Notes under the pieces: model-generated
What the model was told of the DNA's origin: nothing
What the model saw: only the letters and a program-made list of their open reading frames with translations
The model's database searches: none
From: Haloferula sp. BvORR071
GTDB taxonomy: Bacteria; Verrucomicrobiota; Verrucomicrobiia; Verrucomicrobiales; Akkermansiaceae
Reading direction: 5' to 3'
Assembly (NCBI RefSeq): GCF_000739615.1
Contig: NZ_BATP01000055.1
Location: forward strand, 1 to 33,705
Length of the DNA: 33,705 bases
Translations under genes and position numbers: made by a program
Shown: piece by piece, positions 31,524 to 33,705 of the stretch
How positions within the stretch are numbered: position 1 is the first letter of the stretch
How the letters are laid out: the number at the start of each line of letters is the position of its first letter

Positions 31524-31568
31524 GACCCCTGAAAACCAAGAACCGCAGCATCACCTGTTAGAATACTT

Positions 31569-32873
31569 ATGAAACCTCGTTCATCCTCCCTCATCCTCGC
31601 CGGCACCCTGCTCGCCGGACTTGGCAGCGCGGCCCGTGCCGATGTCATCACCGACTGGAATCTCTACGCCATCCAGGTCTCGAAGGCCGGGGTCTCTCCC
31701 ATCAGCGGCGCGGCCAATCCCTTCACCGGCTCCGCGCTGAATACCAATCTGGCGACCCGCATCCACGCCATCGAAGCCATCGCGGTTTACAATGCCGTGA
31801 ACTCGATCATCGGCTTCGGCACCGCCTACGGCAGTTATAGTACGCCCGCCGCGCCCGGTGCCTCCCCGGCGGCCGCCGCCGCGCAGGCCGCCCGCGATGT
31901 GCTGGTGAATTACTTCCCAAGCCAGCAGACCGGCTTGGACGCGCGCCTAGCCACCAGCCTCGCCACCATTCCCGCCGGCCAGGCGAAGACCGATGGCATC
32001 GCCGCCGGTAGCGCCGCCGCCGCGCACATCATCGCGCTGCGCTCGAATGACGGCTCCGCGCCCAATAGCACCTACCCCGGCCCCGCGGGCCCCGGCGTCG
32101 GCACCTACCAGCTCACGCCGAATATTCCCGGTGCCGCCACCCCGCCCTTCACCTTCAATCCGGGGATCAACTTCCAGTGGAAGAGCGTCACCCCCTTCGT
32201 GCTGGCTACCCCCAGCCAATACCGCCCCGAGCCGCCGCCCGCCGTCGGCTCACCGCGCTACGTGAAGGCGCTCAACCAGGTGAAGGTCTATGGCGATCCT
32301 ACCAACCCGCGGCACACCGCGGAGCTGAACAGCATCGCCAACTTCTATCGCCTCGATGCCGAGATCCTCGTCAATGAGATCGGCCGCAAGCTCTCGCAAT
32401 TGAACTCCTTCAACCTCGCCGAGAATGCACTGCTCTTCGCCCAGCTAGACATCGGCGCGGCGGACATCCGCATCGCCGAGTGGGACGCGAAGTACTTCTA
32501 CCTTTCCTGGCGGCCGATCACCGCGCTCAACGCGGATCCCAGCGGTGCCGTGACTAACAACTACAGCGCCTGGAAGCCGACCCTGGTCACGCCGAACCAT
32601 CCCTCCTACCCCAGCGGCCATAGCGGCACGGTCTCGGGCCTCGAGATCCTGCGCTCTTACTTCGATGACGACTTGCCGCCGAATTTCACCATCACCACTA
32701 CCACTGGCGAGCCCGCACGTGTGGTCTCTTCGTTACGCCAGATCGAGGCCGACAACGGCCTGAGCCGGATCTACGGCGGCATCCACTTCTCCTACGACAA
32801 TGAAGCCGGCCAAGCCCTCGGCCGCGCCGTCGCCGCAGACATCCTCGCCCACGGCCCGCGCCTCCTGCCTTGA
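31569..32873 (+). CDS. Secreted vanadium haloperoxidase/PAP2-type enzyme
   Basis: The 434-aa product has a signal peptide (MKPRSSSLILAGTLLAGLGSAARA) and, near the C terminus, the full PAP2/vanadate site. Lys308-x6-Arg315-Pro316 (K-Y-F-Y-L-S-W-R-P) is the first element, P-S-G-H at 348-351 the second, and S-R-x5-H-x3-D (Ser399, Arg400, His406, Asp410) the third. In the vanadium chloroperoxidase relatives these bind vanadate or phosphate, with His406 as the covalent or coordinating histidine. It could be a haloperoxidase or an acid phosphatase, and the sequence does not settle which. Cell-surface or periplasmic. A PEP-CTERM gene follows by 33 nt. Confidence 0.9.
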   Translation: MKPRSSSLILAGTLLAGLGSAARADVITDWNLYAIQVSKAGVSPISGAANPFTGSALNTNLATRIHAIEAIAVYNAVNSIIGFGTAYGSYSTPAAPGASPAAAAAQAARDVLVNYFPSQQTGLDARLATSLATIPAGQAKTDGIAAGSAAAAHIIALRSNDGSAPNSTYPGPAGPGVGTYQLTPNIPGAATPPFTFNPGINFQWKSVTPFVLATPSQYRPEPPPAVGSPRYVKALNQVKVYGDPTNPRHTAELNSIANFYRLDAEILVNEIGRKLSQLNSFNLAENALLFAQLDIGAADIRIAEWDAKYFYLSWRPITALNADPSGAVTNNYSAWKPTLVTPNHPSYPSGHSGTVSGLEILRSYFDDDLPPNFTITTTTGEPARVVSSLRQIEADNGLSRIYGGIHFSYDNEAGQALGRAVAADILAHGPRLLP

Positions 32874-32906
32874 ATGAAGCATTCACCCCTCTACCCAGAA
32901 CACAAC

Positions 32907-33596
32907 ATGACCAAGCAATCCTCCTTCAAGCCGCTGTCGCTGCTGCTCGCCTCCATCGCGGGCCTCGCCAGCTCCGGCGCCGCGGTGCTCACCAATGGCG
33001 GCTTCGAGTCCGGCACCAGCGGCTGGACCGCCAGCGGCAGCTTCACCACGGTCTCATCCCTCGATGGCGAATACGCGGCGGTGAGTCCGACCGCCGGAAC
33101 CTCCTTCGGTGTAGTCTCTAACAATGGCGTCACCCAGGCATCCGCCTCGCAGACCTTCGACATCAGCGCGGCCTACCTCCTCTTCGACTACCGCTTCCTC
33201 ACCGATGAATACAACACCGGCACCGCCTACAATGACTCCGCCTCGGTCATCCTCACCATCGGCGGAAATCCGACCACGCTTCTAACAGTCTCGCGCAACG
33301 ATCTCCAGTCCGGCGGCCAGGGCTCCCTGCTCGCGGGTGCCGGGTTCCTGGATAACACCCAGTTCGGCTTCGACATCGGCCAGAATGCTTGGAAGACCTT
33401 CCTCTTCGACACCTCCGCCTTCATCGGGCAATCCGCCACGCTGAGCTTCCAGGTGAACAACGTGGGTGACAGCACCCCCGACATCGGCGTCAGCCAGCTC
33501 GCCGTCGACCGCATCCAGCAAGTCCCCGAGCCCACCGCTCCGGCCCTGCTGCTCTCGGCCCTCGGCCTCACCGCCCTGCGCCGCCGCCGTCGTTGA
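32907..33596 (+). CDS. PEP-CTERM secreted protein
   Basis: From ATG 32907 the 229-aa product has a signal peptide (MTKQSSFKPLSLLLASIAGL) and an Asn/Ser/Thr/Gly-rich beta domain without cysteines. It ends in a PEP-CTERM sorting signal: VPEP, a hydrophobic helix (ALLLSALGLTAL), then RRRRR. Such proteins are exported and processed by an exosortase. An ATG at 32874 is also in frame (MKHSPLYPEHN...) but gives a poor leader. It is 33 nt after the haloperoxidase gene and probably in the same transcript. Confidence 0.85.
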   Translation: MTKQSSFKPLSLLLASIAGLASSGAAVLTNGGFESGTSGWTASGSFTTVSSLDGEYAAVSPTAGTSFGVVSNNGVTQASASQTFDISAAYLLFDYRFLTDEYNTGTAYNDSASVILTIGGNPTTLLTVSRNDLQSGGQGSLLAGAGFLDNTQFGFDIGQNAWKTFLFDTSAFIGQSATLSFQVNNVGDSTPDIGVSQLAVDRIQQVPEPTAPALLLSALGLTALRRRRR

Positions 33597-33613
33597 ATGG
33601 ATTCCCTCCTCAC

Positions 33614-33641
33614 TGCCGCCGCGCCACACACCGCGGCGGCA
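33614..33641 (+). terminator. First terminator-like hairpin after the PEP-CTERM gene
   Basis: TGCCGCCGCG (33614-33623) and CGCGGCGGCA (33632-33641) pair perfectly around an 8-nt loop, 17 nt after the stop. Downstream bases are TCATCCCC, with only a weak U content. Confidence 0.6.
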
Positions 33642-33644
33642 ATC

Positions 33645-33687
33645 ATCCCCAAGGCAGAGCGCCTCCTGCGCGCTCCGCCTTGGGGAT
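33645..33687 (+). terminator. Second, longer hairpin after the PEP-CTERM gene
   Basis: ATCCCCAAGGC (33645-33655) pairs with GCCTTGGGGAT (33677-33687). An inner AGCGC/GCGCT pairing extends the stem. Together with the hairpin at 33614-33641 it forms a tandem pair of stops at the window end. Confidence 0.6.
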
Positions 33688-33705
33688 CTGCTGCGGGCAC
33701 GCCAT

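Overview
The window is GC-rich bacterial chromosome, most likely from a member of Verrucomicrobiota (a Luteolibacter/Verrucomicrobiaceae-like organism). This is an inference from several features together: a PEP-CTERM secreted protein ending in an arginine run, two ECF sigma factors of the type common in Planctomycetes and Verrucomicrobia, a giant Ser/Thr kinase with a zinc-ribbon N terminus, many families of palindromic intergenic repeats, and arrays of small two-helix membrane proteins. No species can be named from sequence reading alone.

Layout. 1-2703 (minus strand): a cut lipoprotein gene, then two paralogous CX5R (tyrosine/dual-specificity type) phosphatases on either side of a secreted coiled-coil protein. 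2779-7766 (minus): a tandem array of eight paralogous two-TM proteins (family 1). Six copies of a ~97-bp palindromic repeat sit in the gaps, and the repeat encodes the C-terminal tail of several members. 7832-9752 (minus): a 57-aa membrane miniprotein, a seventh, inverted repeat copy, and a large membrane-anchored periplasmic protein. 10144-11499 (plus): a small membrane protein overlapping a ninth family 1 member, then an unknown protein. 11529-13423: an AbiE-type toxin-antitoxin pair with two long palindromic operators. 13523-13912: tmRNA (ssrA) and its terminator. 14084-19644: secreted and membrane proteins, a divergent nucleotidyltransferase/winged-helix pair sharing a palindromic operator, and five members of a second two-TM family (family 2), four of them in a tightly overlapped operon. 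19862-21782: two opposed ECF sigma factors. 21851-22633: a REP-associated tyrosine transposase framed by a perfect 33-bp inverted repeat. 22949-24619: PhoD-like phosphatase. 24712-24963: a nested inverted-repeat element. 25056-30185 (minus): a LysM protein downstream of a 1310-aa kinase whose C-terminal half reads as six ExbD/TolR-like repeats. 30186-31087: repeat-rich intergenic DNA. 31088-33596 (plus): an unknown protein, a vanadium-haloperoxidase/PAP2-type secreted enzyme and a PEP-CTERM protein, then tandem terminators.

The most unusual content is (a) the two-TM paralogue arrays, with nearly invariant ends and divergent exoplasmic loops, combined with a repeat that is part of the duplicated unit and donates coding sequence; (b) the kinase-ExbD-repeat fusion; (c) two separate nucleotidyltransferase-based toxin-antitoxin-like modules, each with a conspicuous palindromic control region; and (d) a strongly over-represented octamer, TCTAACAG, scattered over the whole window.
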